Shown: piece by piece, positions 1 to 12,309 of the stretch
Layout: every line of letters starts with the position of its first letter
How positions within the stretch are numbered: the first letter of the stretch is position 1
Source of the DNA: Xiphias gladius
Taxonomy: Eukaryota > Chordata > Actinopteri > Istiophoriformes > Xiphiidae
Assembly: GCF_016859285.1 (NCBI RefSeq)
Contig: NC_053411.1
Location: 1,362,001-1,426,000, forward strand
Reading direction: 5' to 3'
Length of the DNA: 64,000 bases
Notes under the pieces: generated by a model
The model's database searches: none
The model's input: the letters and a program-made list of their open reading frames with translations, nothing else
What the model was told of the DNA's origin: nothing
Position numbers and translations under genes: made by a program

Positions 1-379
1 ATTTCTGATGTAAAAAGTATAATCAGTTACAGTATATTCATGTGATTTCCAGAATTTTATAACACTAGCAAACTGAGGTTAAGTCACAGGTTTTCAAAAT
101 CATATGTATGTGATGAAATAGTTTACACAGGTCGTGTGGTCAAATTCACATAGCATTTTCTAACCTTAAAAACTTAGTTTGTGACATACACCTGTTGGTG
201 TGCATTCTCTGGTTACCTGTAGCCTTTGGCCAGGAGTAGATGTCATCAGGTGGTTACATCTGCAATGTTTGTGTCTTGGTCTGTCCTTTTGACAGACCCT
301 CTCTAAATAAAGGTAATTGATAACTGGACATAATTTTCTAGTTTGAAGGAAGGATTAACACTGATGCAGTAAATTTTTG

Positions 380-690
380 GGTCTGGATCTTTAAATTTCA
401 CTTCAGCATTTGACACAGTTGACCAGTTCTCTTATAACCGTCTTGAGAATTGGGTCAGTCTCCAAATGTGTTCTTATCGGGTTCCATACATTCAATACAT
501 TACAGAGAGGAATGTTTAGTCTTAGTAGTCATGTGCTTGAGAAATAAGACTTTTGTTTTGGAGTTGCAGAAAGAAACTGTCTTGGTCCACTGCCTTTCCA
601 AGTACACATGCTGATATTATCATTGAATACAATGATCATTCTTTTCCACAGCTACAGTGCTATGCTGCAAAAATGTCAAGCTACATTACA
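380..690 (+). pseudogene. LINE reverse transcriptase remnant
   Basis: Plus-strand reading in broken frames gives a stretch like the RT motif SAFDTVD (about 400-425) and then LGPLPFQVHML (about 580-615), followed by a degraded form of the region where non-LTR reverse transcriptases have the YADD box (about 640-670). Order and spacing fit a CR1/L2/Rex-type LINE. Stops and frameshifts are frequent, so it is not functional. The family is an inference from remembered motif order. Confidence 0.5.
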
Positions 691-1029
691 CTCCATGTGT
701 GGAATTGGCCAGCAATAAATGGATGAATAATGATGTTTTTTTAACATAAACTCAACACAGAAATATTTTTTCCCTTGCCTAAAGAGATGTAGTGCAAATT
801 GTTTCTTCAAAGAATTTGAAGGGACCAAATAAGAGGACACACTTTCAGGTCTGTTGGTAAGTAAGTATGTGAACTTTCTTTCCATAGCCCCTCTCAAAAC
901 CAAAGTTGCAAAGTGCTTAACAAGTTCACCTAAAAATACTATACGTTAAAATTTGGCAAGAATTTTAGTGAATGGTCAAACAGAGACTTCAAACAAAATA
1001 CATGAGGACAAAATTAAATCATTGGAGTG

Positions 1030-1260
1030 ATAAATTATTAAAATGCCAGCATACACAGACAGGTTTTAAAAGCTCTTTGAAATGCGGTACTGATTCAGCT
1101 GTTGTGATACCGAGGGGAAGTTTGCTCCACACTGCTGGAGCTTAAACAGTAAAAGCATGATTCCGGGAAAGTGAAACATGTCACAACATTTTGGTTTGGT
1201 GAAAATATAAGAAAAATAGAACAAAGCCAGACCAGGGAGGGCTGTGAATGTAATTAAAGT
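1030..1260. repeat. Degraded interspersed repeat
   Basis: The stretch around a 'tttgctccacactgctggagc' type phrase followed by an A-rich segment resembles a repeat common in teleost genomes. It has no open reading frame. I cannot name the family. Confidence 0.3.
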
Positions 1261-1619
1261 AACATTAACACGAATTTGTAAAGACTGGAAAAATATGTTC
1301 TGCTTTTTTTATTTCTCTGTTTGTTTTTATTAGTGCAACATAAGAAGTCTATAACAAACAGGGTGTGACAAAAGGTGCTGTGCAAAGGAGGGTTCCTCCC
1401 CTCTTACTTCATCCAAGGTTTCATGAGTGCTAAGTGTGCCCATGACTGGGTGTATATGTAGTAGAGAGTAGGATATTAGTAAGGGTTAGTAGTTGTGGAA
1501 ACAAAATATAAATGTATAAAGAAAAAACAAAACAAAAACAACAGCATTGCTCAATTTTGCAATATCGTTACTATCATCATAACCAGCATCACCATAATTA
1601 TCTCATTTGTTTCGAGCCT

Positions 1620-1990
1620 TTTTTCTAAGTGTTCTACAAAGGCAAATGGACTTGCTTGAGGTTCTTGAAGACGTTCCACCTCTCATCCAAAAGGCTTCAT
1701 CGCTTCTAACTGACTGCTGGGGAGTCTCGGCCATTTAACCTCTTGTGGGGTCACTAACACCTTGAGAGTTGTTGACCCACCTGGCCATGACCCCACGACT
1801 CCATGACTCCATGACTCCATGACTCATGTGACCTCGACGACTCACATGAGTCGTGGTGTGAATGGTTGTTAGGCTGTCTGGGGAGGGATCGCAAGACAGA
1901 CCACCTCCTTTGTTTAGTGATGGTCGTTCCAGTTTGATGTAGATGGCTTCTTTCCCTCCTCAGCAATGTACACATTTTGGCCAGGGAAGA
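1620..1990 (-). mobile_element. Penelope-like retroelement 3' fragment
   Basis: On the minus strand the broken frames resemble the C-terminal end of fish Penelope-like (GIY-YIG endonuclease) elements: a run like VxLxRPSLNRGGG is degraded to the SHLHQTG..KQRR region, followed by SLPRQPNNHSHH. After it comes the 'gaagccttttggatgagaggtggaacg' phrase that often follows this domain in fish. A tandem of short GACTCCAT units sits at about 1797-1830. The assignment is by recall of the family's C-terminus, and the copy is clearly dead. Confidence 0.5.
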
Positions 1991-2029
1991 CAGATGGTTG
2001 GAAAGAGGAATGAAATAAGCCATTTTGAG

Positions 2030-2830
2030 GTTTACGGTTTGAATCAAAAATGACTCCTAGACTCCTGACTGAACATTTTAAGTTAGCTGTCAGTGATCCA
2101 AGATGTGAGGTAATAGTATACCAACTACCCAAACTTTATTTTTATCAGCATTCAGTTGTATGAAGGCTGAAGTTGTCCAGTCTTTAATGGCACCATGGCT
2201 CCAGGGAGCCCAGAATGTTAAGACTTTTAGGACTGAACATGACATATAACTGAGTGTCATCTGCTTAACAATGCAACCATACTGCCAGAGAAGAATATCC
2301 AGATTAGGCTAATCTTGAGCAAACGCTCAAATTATAAACAATGAAAACATGTTTTTAATCCAATAACGCATGTTTAAAAGTCTTGATTTCTGCAGTATCT
2401 GTACATGGCAACTATGGTAAGTGTAAAATTAAGGAAAGATCATAGTTATGACAAATAAACTATGGTTAAGACATGGTTAGATCTACGCAACTAAAATACT
2501 TGGTAAAAATTAGGGAAGAATCCTAGTTATGGTTAATAAAAAGGTTAATGTTAATCGCAGGTCCTGCATGAACGTTATACGACCCTGACCTCCAAATCCT
2601 TACTTTCCTACTACTTTTAATTCTGCTTCTTAACCTGTCACTGAAAGTTGGCTTTGAATGTAAATTGTGAAGTGCGGAATTGTGAAAATATATATTTGTC
2701 CGAGAAATAATGGGCTGAGCACATTAGAACACAATTTTATAAAGATAAATAATATGGCCAAGCGGTGGCACACACAAATTAAATACAATCGGGCCAAATA
2801 CTGAGCTTTGTGGGACCCCACATGACCAGA
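2030..2830 (-). repeat. LINE-like and teleost repeat debris
   Basis: Minus-strand reading near 2040-2110 shows SLGVIFDSN, a phrase typical of the C-terminal half of LINE reverse transcriptases. On the plus strand, about 2220-2290 and 2780-2826 match phrases of a common fish repeat ('tgtcatctgctta', 'actgagctttgtgggacccc'). Everything is fragmented and no intact ORF remains. Confidence 0.35.
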
Positions 2831-3050
2831 GGAAGAAACAAACCAACAGCTGCTATGTTGCTGTAGTACTGGAGTTAGACTGTTATTATCACCTTACCAT
2901 ATAAACCAAACTGAAAGAGGAAATACTGCAGAGCTCAAATGAATCCCAAACCACTTTGTGAGAATGCACTCATTAAAATCTGGCATGGTAAAAATACTAC
3001 AATAACATATTTTTATACACTTTCACCAAAGTGTCTATAAGGAATTTTTG

Positions 3051-3491
3051 TCAGCATGTCTCATTGCAAACACTTATCATATTAGGGGCTATCCCATAGA
3101 AACAGTAATCTAGCTGCATTATAGTATTGATACCAGAGGTGGACAACATTGATTGGACCAGATGTGCTGCTGACAAAAAAAACAGCCCCACACACTTGCA
3201 GTCCCACATAGCCTGATCCCAGTACATGCTGTCCCATCCTCCATCTGTTGCTAAGTGATGCATTCTGTTCCCAGGCCAGTCCCTGATGTTTCCTTTAATG
3301 GACTGAACCTCTCCTGTCAGTTTTTCTCCATCCTCCCTGTCTCCCAGCACTTTACTTTGCAGGCAGTGGTCCAAGATGTAAGCTGCACCTGGGAGGGAAA
3401 AAATAAAGCAAGAATGAAGGAAGAGCGGAGGGGAGTCTTCACATCTGGGAATGGGAGTTTTTATAAAGTCGCTGTTTTGCCAAAGCTCCAT
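3051..3491 (-). other. Unidentified ORF or possible exon
   Basis: A 146-codon minus-strand open frame. Inside it lies a good splice acceptor, a pyrimidine run ending in CAG at about 3393, followed by open sequence with many W, D, G and C residues (LDHCLQSKVLGDREDG, then TDGGWDSMYWDQAMWDCK). I recognise no family. It could be a real exon of an unseen gene, a repeat-derived frame or chance. No partner exon was found within a few kb, so support is weak. Confidence 0.2.
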
Positions 3492-4439
3492 CGTGGTGAG
3501 GTTATGTTCATTTGAGACTATTCTTGGAATTACATTTCCCGGTCCCTGTGGTTCAGTGACAGCTCTTAATTTGGAAATGAATGGACTGTGTCACATTAAA
3601 CAGGGGGTAGGTTAGAGTTGGTGGTGGGGGTGGAGGGGTGTCATGGTGGTAACTACAGCATGAAGTCATTCGTAAACAATCCACTTCCTGCCTGCAGGCC
3701 ACCCAACAGTTGGTTTGCGTCCTGTTTTTCAATCCATGGCATTGCAATGTACAACAAGTGTACATTATGACCAATATTCAAGGCCAATATTGACAGTTGT
3801 CCTCTTTATGCTTTACTACCTAATTTTTTTTGTTTGTTTTTTGAATTTCCTTTTTACATTTATGAACATAAAGATACTGTGAAGTGATACGAAACTTCAG
3901 CCATGAGAAACAATTGTCAAAAAATAACAGTCTACTCCTGATTGCAGGAGTATCCGCTCTCCCAAAAGAGCTGAGAGTTGCAATCTGAAGGACATTTATT
4001 TAAAGGGGTTGGTGAAAGACGACAAAATAGTTTTGTCTCTGTCACAGACATAAATCTCTATCTCAAAAATTAGGTTTCAAACACAAAGAGGAAAGTTAAA
4101 ATATAATTTTAAAAACACATAAAGGTCAGTGCAGTCTTTTTCTACAGGATATGAGGCTTTTGCATTGATTGTAATTTGGTGGATCTGAACAAGGTGAACA
4201 TTTTCTGCACTCAGGTCAGAATGTTTCTGGACATTTTAACAACCCAAGGAGTTTACATTTTTCAGTTCCACACAAATTAACAGTCACAATGACAGGCTGA
4301 TAGCATGCAACTCTTTTTGGGAGATTAAAAGAACCACTGGATTTCCCCAAGCATACACCACTCACCACCAGCAGATGACAATTCTTACTAAAATATGCTT
4401 TAGCTGTGGTAACAGCATGCCTAGAAAATATATTAAGAC

Positions 4440-4455
4440 ATATACATGTGTATAT

Positions 4456-4487
<32 letters not shown>

Positions 4488-4495
4488 GTATAAAT
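4440..4495. repeat. Compound CA/TA microsatellite
   Basis: Alternating TATACA, (CA)n and (TA)n runs immediately next to the 3' end of the Tc1 remnant. Confidence 0.9.
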
Positions 4496-4497
4496 TG

Positions 4498-5390
4498 TTA
4501 CTTTGTAACATCCCCTTTGGCAGGGATCACAGCTTGTAAACGCTTTTTGTAGCAGCTAAGAGTCTTTCAGTTCTCGTTTGAGGGATTTTCTCCAATTCTT
4601 CTTCTTCTTGCTAATGGCTTCTAGTTCTGTGAGATTTTTGGGCCGTCTTGCATGCTCTGCTCTTTTGAGGTCTATCCACAGATTTTCGATGATGTCATGA
4701 TACTGCGAGGGCAATGGCAAATTCTTAAACTTGCGCCTCTTGAGGTAGTCCATTGTGGATTTTGAGGTGTGTTTAGGATCATTATCCTGTTGTAGAAACC
4801 ATCCTCTTTTCATCTTCAGCTTTTTACAGATGGTGTGATGTTTACTTTTAGTATTTGCGGGAATTTAATTGAATCCATTCTTCCCTCTACTAGCGAAATG
4901 TTCCCCGTGCCACTGGCTGCAACCAAAGCCCAAAGCATGATCCATCCACCCCCTGTGCTTAAAAGTTCTTTTCATGAAATTCTGCACCTTTTTTCTCCAA
5001 ACATACCTTTGCTGAGTGCAGCCAAAAAGTTCTATTTTAACTTCATCACTTTAAAAACAAGTTTTTCCAAAATGCATCAGGCTTGTTTACATTTTCGTTT
5101 GCAAACTTCTGATGCTGAATTTTGTGGTGAGGACACAGGAAAGGTTTTCTTCCGATGACTCTTCTATGAAGGTCATATTTGTGCAGGTGTTGCCGCACAG
5201 CAGAACAGTGCACCACCACTCCAGAGTTTGCTGAATCTTTCTGAAGATCTTTTCCATTAAAAAAGGGGTTTTGATCGCCTTTCTAGCAATCCTACGAGCA
5301 GTTCTCTCTGAACGTTTTCTTGGTCTTCCAGACCTCCACCTGACCTCTGCCATTCCACTGCCATTTCTTAATAACTGAGAAGATGGCTAC
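4498..5390 (-). pseudogene. Tc1-like transposase, degenerate copy
   Basis: Minus-strand fragments in order show an N-terminal basic/helix-turn-helix linker part (SGRPRKRSERTARR, about 5290-5340), a core piece reading KIELFGCTQQRYVWRK (about 5010-5050), the [13 protein letters not shown] segment with the second catalytic Asp (about 4760-4800), and the C-terminus KKRLQAVIPAKGDVTK with stop at 4498-4500. These are the landmarks of Tc1/mariner DDE transposases. Multiple stops and frameshifts show it is ancient and inactive. The terminal repeats are not clear; the right end may run to about 5.8 kb. Confidence 0.85.
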
Positions 5391-5399
5391 CTGAAAAAA

Positions 5400-8300
5400 T
5401 TGTCTCTATCTCTATCTTCTTATAGCTTCTCCTTCTTTGTGGGCATTAGTCATTAAGATTTTCAGAGTGCTAGGCAGCTGCTTAGAGGAGCCCATTGGGT
5501 TCTGATTGTTGAGACAAAGTTTGAGGTGTCAGAGTATTTCACCTTCGTAAAAGTGTTCTGAGTGCTCAGATCTTTTAGGGGGGCCCAAGGTTTTGCATGG
5601 TTCTCCTAGCCTATATTTCACTCTAAAATTGTACAAAACAAAAAAACTAATCTTGCTTAAAATGTTGAAAGGGATGTTTCACCTTTAACTTTATGCCTTT
5701 TGCAGATTAGTTCATCATTTACTCACTTAACTATTCACAGTAACAGAAATTTTGACCAGGAGATAAACACCTGAGAGAAAATATTCAAACTCAAAATGAA
5801 CATGAGACAATCACAGCCATTCTAGGTATGGAGGAACATACACTTGAGATTTACCACTGGTGGAGTAATCAGATCCCTGCTGGTATCATGCCCCACAGTT
5901 CCATCCATGACCTTTGTAAATATAGCCTGGCTAAGAGAAACACCTGTGAGCTGTCTTTCAAAAGCAAAGAGTGACAGGCAGCAAGAGCATATGCCACAAT
6001 GTTATTAAGGTCACAGAACATCATGCTGTCCCTGCAACCATGATGCAACAGTTTACAGTCACATGTATAACCTTTGAGTTTAATCTACATATCTTGATAT
6101 ATTATGGAATGATATGCCAACAAAGTTTTCATGTTTTCTTATAATGTGGCTTAGGATAAGAATAATGTTCTCCATTATCTTGTAAAATACTTTAAAAAAT
6201 CAACATAAGTGTGGTTATAAAAGTTGAACTGGAGTGTAGGTTGGTTCAAAATGTTTTGATGGGTAGTTGTAAGGACATTCGGTGTAATTGATACAGTGTT
6301 TTGGCCAGTTGCAACAGCAGTGCCTGGTGGTTTCCAGATGATTGTTTTGTGGTTCTGGGCAGTTTTTAAAATAACATAGGTGGTTTTATTTTAGAATTGT
6401 TTTCTAGCTGGTCAGGAATACACAAAACAACGACTGTGTCTTCATGATTTAGGTCCAGTTTAAATTCATGTAAAGTACACTCATCATTGTACTGCTAAAC
6501 CCATGTGTAATTTCCTTATTAGAATGTTGTGTATGTCAGCTTGTTGTTGTGTTCTGCCTTCACATCGCCAAAACACAGATTAATGCAAGTGACATACAAA
6601 CAGTATAATTCAAAACAAGACATAACAGCAACCAAAATGGAAATATTAGAAAAATCAGGCACACAATATCTGGCTCTTCAGCTGCTGAATGCTCCACTAA
6701 TAAAAGTTTACTAGCTATTCTCTTACTGTGTCTGTGTGTTCTTTTCTGTTTGGTAGGTAGTGTAAAGTGGGTACACTATTTGATCCATTGTTAAAATAAA
6801 CATATTGATTACTGCAGCTTTATGTATTTTATTTGCTGCTTTAACAGCTCTTTATTATACTTTAGGTGTTACGCATAGATTTTAATGGTTTAATCATTCA
6901 TATTTTATTAAATTAATTGTGAGCGTCACCTTTGACATTGCATGTGGTTATTTGGCCCATTGTTCACATAAAAATATTGATTATTGCCAATTTCAAATGA
7001 GCCAAATAACAGTGGTAGTAATTGCAGCAGCAGCAGCAGGAGGCTAATAGAAAATTTTAGTTTTGCTGGTAGCTGTGAGCCCAACAACTTTGAGCCAGCA
7101 GTCCACTTCCCTTGAAGCAACTAGTGTTGATCATTTTACCTAGTAAGCAAAGGCTTTGAGCCTTTGTTTGACCTTCTTTCTCATCGGCAGTGGGCCATGG
7201 TGTTTGACACAGTGTTTGACCCAGCTCTGAGGAGGCTCATGTGTCTGATGACTGACCATCACAAGGCTGTCGTGACCATCAGTCATCTCTGAGCCTCTGC
7301 AGGAGCACAGAGCCACAGCATAGCACTTTGCCGCTGACTGGAGGAAGAGGACAATGAAGACACTCAACAGTGACTCAGCTTAAAACACAACACCAACAAA
7401 ACAGTTCATATTCAACCATTTCTGTTACTGTGACTGTAAAAAAAAATTTTTTATTTATCTGTCGGCGATAAACAAACAAATATGTATTTGTTTAACTAGT
7501 TTGTTGGTTTCACTTAAATTTTAAATAGTTTTCCAACACTTACTGAAACTCACAAGTCCAGCTTTTATGTTGTTGTTTCTAATTATTAAAGTATGACAGA
7601 TTCATCTCTCCGTGTACAGAGAAAAGTCCAGGACATGTTTAGCTATGCTTAACATACACACTGGCAGTAGGGGGAAACTGCTAGCCGAGCTCCATCTGAA
7701 GCAAAAAAGCTAGCAGTTGATTAAACACTGGGTAAGACAGCCAACCATCACACCTCCCAGAGTGAGAGTTTCATAAAGTTGTGTAGTATATAGTTGCTGT
7801 TTTTAATAACCAGAAATTTATCACACTTAACCTAAATGGGCGAACTTTGCCACAAACTAGATTTAAACCCTTGGTTTTATTAGTTGTGATGGATGACAAT
7901 AACTTCTTTCAACACATCAAATACAGTATAGTACACTATATGCTAAAAGTATGTGAATATCCCTGTCCACAATGGGCCTACTTTGGAACAGTCTGCCTAT
8001 TCAGTTCAGACAGGCTACATCTCCTACTTCCTTTCAGTCACCTACTCACTGAAAAGGTAAGCTTACATTTGCTGCTACTACTGCCACTACTGCTGCTGTT
8101 CATGTGCAACATCATAAGCTCCAGCTCCACCCAGAATCTACCTGGAGGCTCTGAGTCTATGTTTCCCTAAGGTGGAAGTTACTGTTATCACTCCCCTCCC
8201 TGCTGTGCTGAGCTTGGTGTTTCCTCATGTGGAGTGACAAGGTCAGAGCTTAGACACCAAACATTAACACTCTACATATTCTACATTCACACATGAGTTG

Positions 8301-8590
8301 GCTGACTCAAATGCGCTTGTGGCTGTATCGGACCAAATTCCTGAAGTAAGTTCCAAAATTTGGTGGAGACTCTGAAACCAGAAGAGTGGAGGCTGTTGTA
8401 GCAGCAGTCTCATTTTAATTTAGAGTATATTAATATCATAGTTTTCAATTATCAATATCAATAAGAGTCATCCTCTCGGACAAGACTAATTGCATGTCAG
8501 TGCTATTAGAAACAGCTGTTACACAGGTGTCAGTTTATGGTTACATCTGCTCAATTTTAACAAAAAAAAATCATAATTATTTTTACTATT
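5400..8590. other. Gene-poor non-coding stretch
   Basis: AT-rich sequence with only short chance ORFs. I see no gene, RNA or clear mobile element. A (GCA)n run lies near 7028-7040. Confidence 0.5.
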
Positions 8591-9430
8591 ATTAGGGGTC
8601 CAAGCCTAAGTGAGCTGGGGGCAACACGTGCAAAGCAGCGTGGCTCCATGTACCAGCGGTGCTGGGAACCCTATTGTAATCCCTCAGATTTTCATAAGGG
8701 GGCCAACCCCGAGGGGCCTCCCATCTGCACAAACTTTGCACATAGAATCTATGGACTATAATGATGAAAAGTTATTAAAAGAATTTTGATAATCCAAAAA
8801 ATGCGCAAGTTATAAAGGAAAAACTTGGAAATCAGGAAATGTTATATATCTTTCCAGCAATCACTCCTATTAACATTACACTTGGTCCTGTACTTTTTCA
8901 TGCTCCACTGAGGCTCTGTGCAAAATTTGGTGCCACTAGGTGGCGCTTTTGTTGCAAGATCAGGAAATTTGCTAAAATATGTTTCCAAAGTACTCTTAGG
9001 ATTTAAGGACGATCAGCATGAAACTTTGCATGTATCATCTATCTACTTTCATGATCACAAATTATTAAAAGAGTCTTGATAATCCAAAAAATGCAAAATG
9101 AATAGGCAAAACTTAGGTCTTTCATAGGTCTGTCTGATTAACACAAAACTTGGACCAGTAGTTTACCGTGCAACACTGAGATTCTGTGCAAAATTTGGTG
9201 GCACAGGGTGGCACTTTTCTCATGTTCATTTTGAGTTTGGCACAGGGTGGCACTTTTATACAAAGGTGAAAAATATATGGAACCTACTTTTTCGAATTCA
9301 TCTTAGGTTGAAGTCTAATTTTCATGAATTGTGGCATGTAGCATCCAAGTACCCTCATGACTGTCAGATAACTTACCCCCCAAAACAGTGCTTGGATCCT
9401 GTTAATAACTGCCTGGAGCTCTAGTTATTG
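8590..9430. repeat. Teleost non-autonomous repeat with internal tandem units
   Basis: Begins with a 'ttattaggggtccaagc' phrase and 'gaaccctattgtaat', both recurrent in fish repeats. It contains two similar modules about 270-290 bp apart: an AAACTTTGCA block followed by TTGATAATCCAAAAAATGC (about 8733 and 9021), and an AAAATTTGGTG block followed by a GGTGGC(G/A)CTTTT run (about 8923 and 9190). No protein is encoded. The family name is unknown to me. Confidence 0.55.
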
Positions 9431-9627
9431 TTGTGGTTGTTGCTGTTGTTATTATAGGTTTTTAGCTCTTGAAAAGTTTTTATATTAGAGTCACAAGGAC
9501 TACACTTAAAATTATAGACTACTAGAAATATATCAAACTACATATCTCCACCCCCAGTGTAAACGCTCAAAATGTCAAGGAGGCAATCTAACAAGACTGA
9601 TGACCTCACACATGAGTAAAGGCCAGA

Positions 9628-9630
<3 letters not shown>

Positions 9631-9693
<63 letters not shown>
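9631..9693. repeat. (TG)n microsatellite
   Basis: Uninterrupted TG dinucleotides over about 63 bp. It creates spurious Cys-Val ORFs. Confidence 0.97.
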
Positions 9694-9695
<2 letters not shown>

Positions 9696-9699
9696 ATGT

Positions 9700-11390
9700 G
9701 TGCTCCTAGGGAGGGGCAAGAGCTGGCAGTGCTGGGCACGGGCTCAGATTCACGGCAGCTCCCTCTCAGAGTCCTCTGTTACAAACACAGCCATAGTAGG
9801 AGACCACACAACAGGCCTCTGTTACAGCTCCTAGTTAAGCACACTGCACCTTCAGTTAGATGGTTCATTAAAAGAGCATTCTCTCCAAATATACTGTTCC
9901 AAAGCACCGACTCTGTGGAGGAGTATGAGAGATATCTGTCAACAGCAATCATTTAGGTTAACTTGCATTTCATCAGTTCATCGCTGATTTTTTCTGAAAA
10001 GCTAAAGTGATGCTGGGATTTTCTGTCCATATTCCAAGCTATGGGTATCAATGCTGATCATAAGAAGAATTTACTTTTATTACACCATCAGTTTTGATAA
10101 TGCTGTATTCACTAAAATAAATCTAAATCTAAAGTAAATTTGGCTAACCCGGGGTTTGTTTACAATTTCTCTGATTGTCTGACCACTCATTTTTCTGCAA
10201 TGCTATCAAGTTGCATCATGGGATGAGTAGGACCCACCATTTTGGAAGCTAGACCCATACTATGGACTAAAAGCCACGATATCTCTTGGCCTCTGTTGCT
10301 TCTATTTTGACCATTTACTACTAACATTCTTCTTGAAGGTAACATGAAACAACTGATCCTGCAGGTAGAATAGTAGAACACACAGATATGATTGAACAGC
10401 TAACAATTTGAAGCAACTGATTCAAATGAAACAGTTGAATTAGAAAGTTGTTTGATAAGGTTCTGGTTGCACAAACAGTGCGAGGCTCAGTATGTGCTGG
10501 GATATTCCACACCCTTCCTATCAGTACAAACCCACTGAGGCTTACAAGGCCTCAGTGAAACACAGTCATTCTGCTGCTTTCACTTGTCTGCTTTCACATT
10601 TATACACAATAATATAATCATATTTATTATAAAATACAGAACTAATTACGGATCTCGTGTGTTTGTCAGCTCACGCTGTCTCTCAGTCTTCCCCCAGACC
10701 TGCACTTCAGCTGGGAATTAGTTAGTTGGGACACCTTGTGGTCAGTCTTGTACATGCTGCCTGTTCACGTAAGCAAGGTCAATCAAAAACGTTTGGATGC
10801 CTTTCAGTGTCTCGCAGAAAGAAATGTAACACCAGAGACACATAGCAAAGCGAACATTCAGAAAAACTGTCAACAGTAGATGAGATGTAGTAAGAGATAA
10901 GAGAGATGTAGCTCTTTAATTTTGTTTTTATCTCATTTTATTTTAAGTAACTTCCCTCATAATAAGAGATTGTGTGAAAATGATTGGGGTTATGAAATGG
11001 CTGAACCTTAAATTTCACTTTGTAAAAAAAAAAAGCAAGGCTCTCTTATGGTAATTAATGTTTTCTTCATACCCTCCTCTCGACTTAAAAAAACTGGAAC
11101 CCCTCCCCAAAACATGTCAGTGTAATATAAAAGATTTACAACTTCCCCTCTTCTTTATTCTATGGAGACTTTTAACTGTTTACCCTAATTTAAAGCTCAA
11201 TTTATCTTACTCTGACAGCCATCATAACAGATATTCTAATGTGTGCCACTAGTGGAAAGACTGATAAAACCCTGATAAAGAGACAGAACTGTTGTCCCCT
11301 GCATATGAAAAAGTGATATGTTGTGAACCATGGTGAAGGTGAAATCCTTATGGAATTGGTTTCACTATTAACCTCTTGCAAACTCATCCC
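9700..11390. other. Non-coding stretch
   Basis: Short unrelated ORFs only. I see no gene or defined repeat. Confidence 0.45.
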
Positions 11391-11630
11391 TTCTGAGAGC
11401 ATCTCCTCACCTAACACCTCTTACACCCTAACATGCCTAGCTAGCACTTACTGTGCACTTTCCGTGCACTTCTTTACCTGCTCTCCTTGCACACAGTCTT
11501 TTGAAAAGATTTAGTATTTAGTGCTTACTCCAAGGTCTCCTACTGTACGGAAGCTTCAGTGTTGTCCCTCACTTGTAAGTTGCTTTGGATAAAAGCGTAA
11601 GAATAAATGTAATGTAAATGTAATATCTTC
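11390..11630 (+). repeat. Short interspersed repeat ending in 'TTGTAAGTTGCTTTGGATAA'
   Basis: The 3' part (about 11570-11625) matches a very common teleost repeat tail: TTGTAAGTTGCTTTGGATAA, then AAGCG, then AATAAATGTAATGTAAATG. It is non-coding and the exact family is not named here. Confidence 0.55.
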
Positions 11631-12309
11631 AACTTTTCCCCCAGACGAGCTGACAGGAAGCTCAGTGCCAATTTCGGCATCTGTAGCTGTAGCTTTTTCC
11701 TTCAGGGGATAAAAGAGTCCCTGTTTTATTTGTAGCCACAAACGATGTCCCAAGTTGACAAAATAGTGAAGATCATTCCTCCTGCCTGAGTGAGGAAAAC
11801 CGGTCCAGTAGCCATGGATGGAGAGGGGGAAGGAACTAGAGTTTAAGACTGATAAGAAGGAAGGAGAGCCCCTCTCTCAGGGTGCTGTAGAGGGTCCCAA
11901 CCCCTTATCAATAATGTTGAGGGAAAATTGGTAATATGGTTGAAGAAGAGCAGCAGTCAAAAGAAAAAATTGGATTCAGCTTGAGATCCAGTTAGAGCAG
12001 TTTCCCATGATACACCGAGCTCCTTTCTCCTCCTGTCCCTCTCCATCCATAAGTGTTCATATGGCATCAATGCTCGTTACTAACTTGACGTCTTCTCTCC
12101 CGCGTAGTTTTGTGCTTTATCGTCTCTCTCCTCCTGTCGCTTTCTGCAGGTATTTCTGCCTCCAGAGCTGCAGAGTCCGTATCTGTGACTGCAAACCACC
12201 TACTGCTCCCATTAGTTGTCTCATTTTCATTTTTGTCTTATTATCATTATTATTACTTTTATTTTTAGTCTTATTATTGTTATTATTATGATCCTTCTCA
12301 GTGGAACCT

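Noticed and set aside
1790..1835. CRISPR-like short direct repeats
   Set aside because: Adjacent GACTCCAT units with no spacers in a eukaryotic retroelement fragment; an ordinary tandem repeat.
9600..9956. 118-codon ORF through the TG tract
   Set aside because: Cys-Val runs come from the microsatellite; the remainder resembles no protein.
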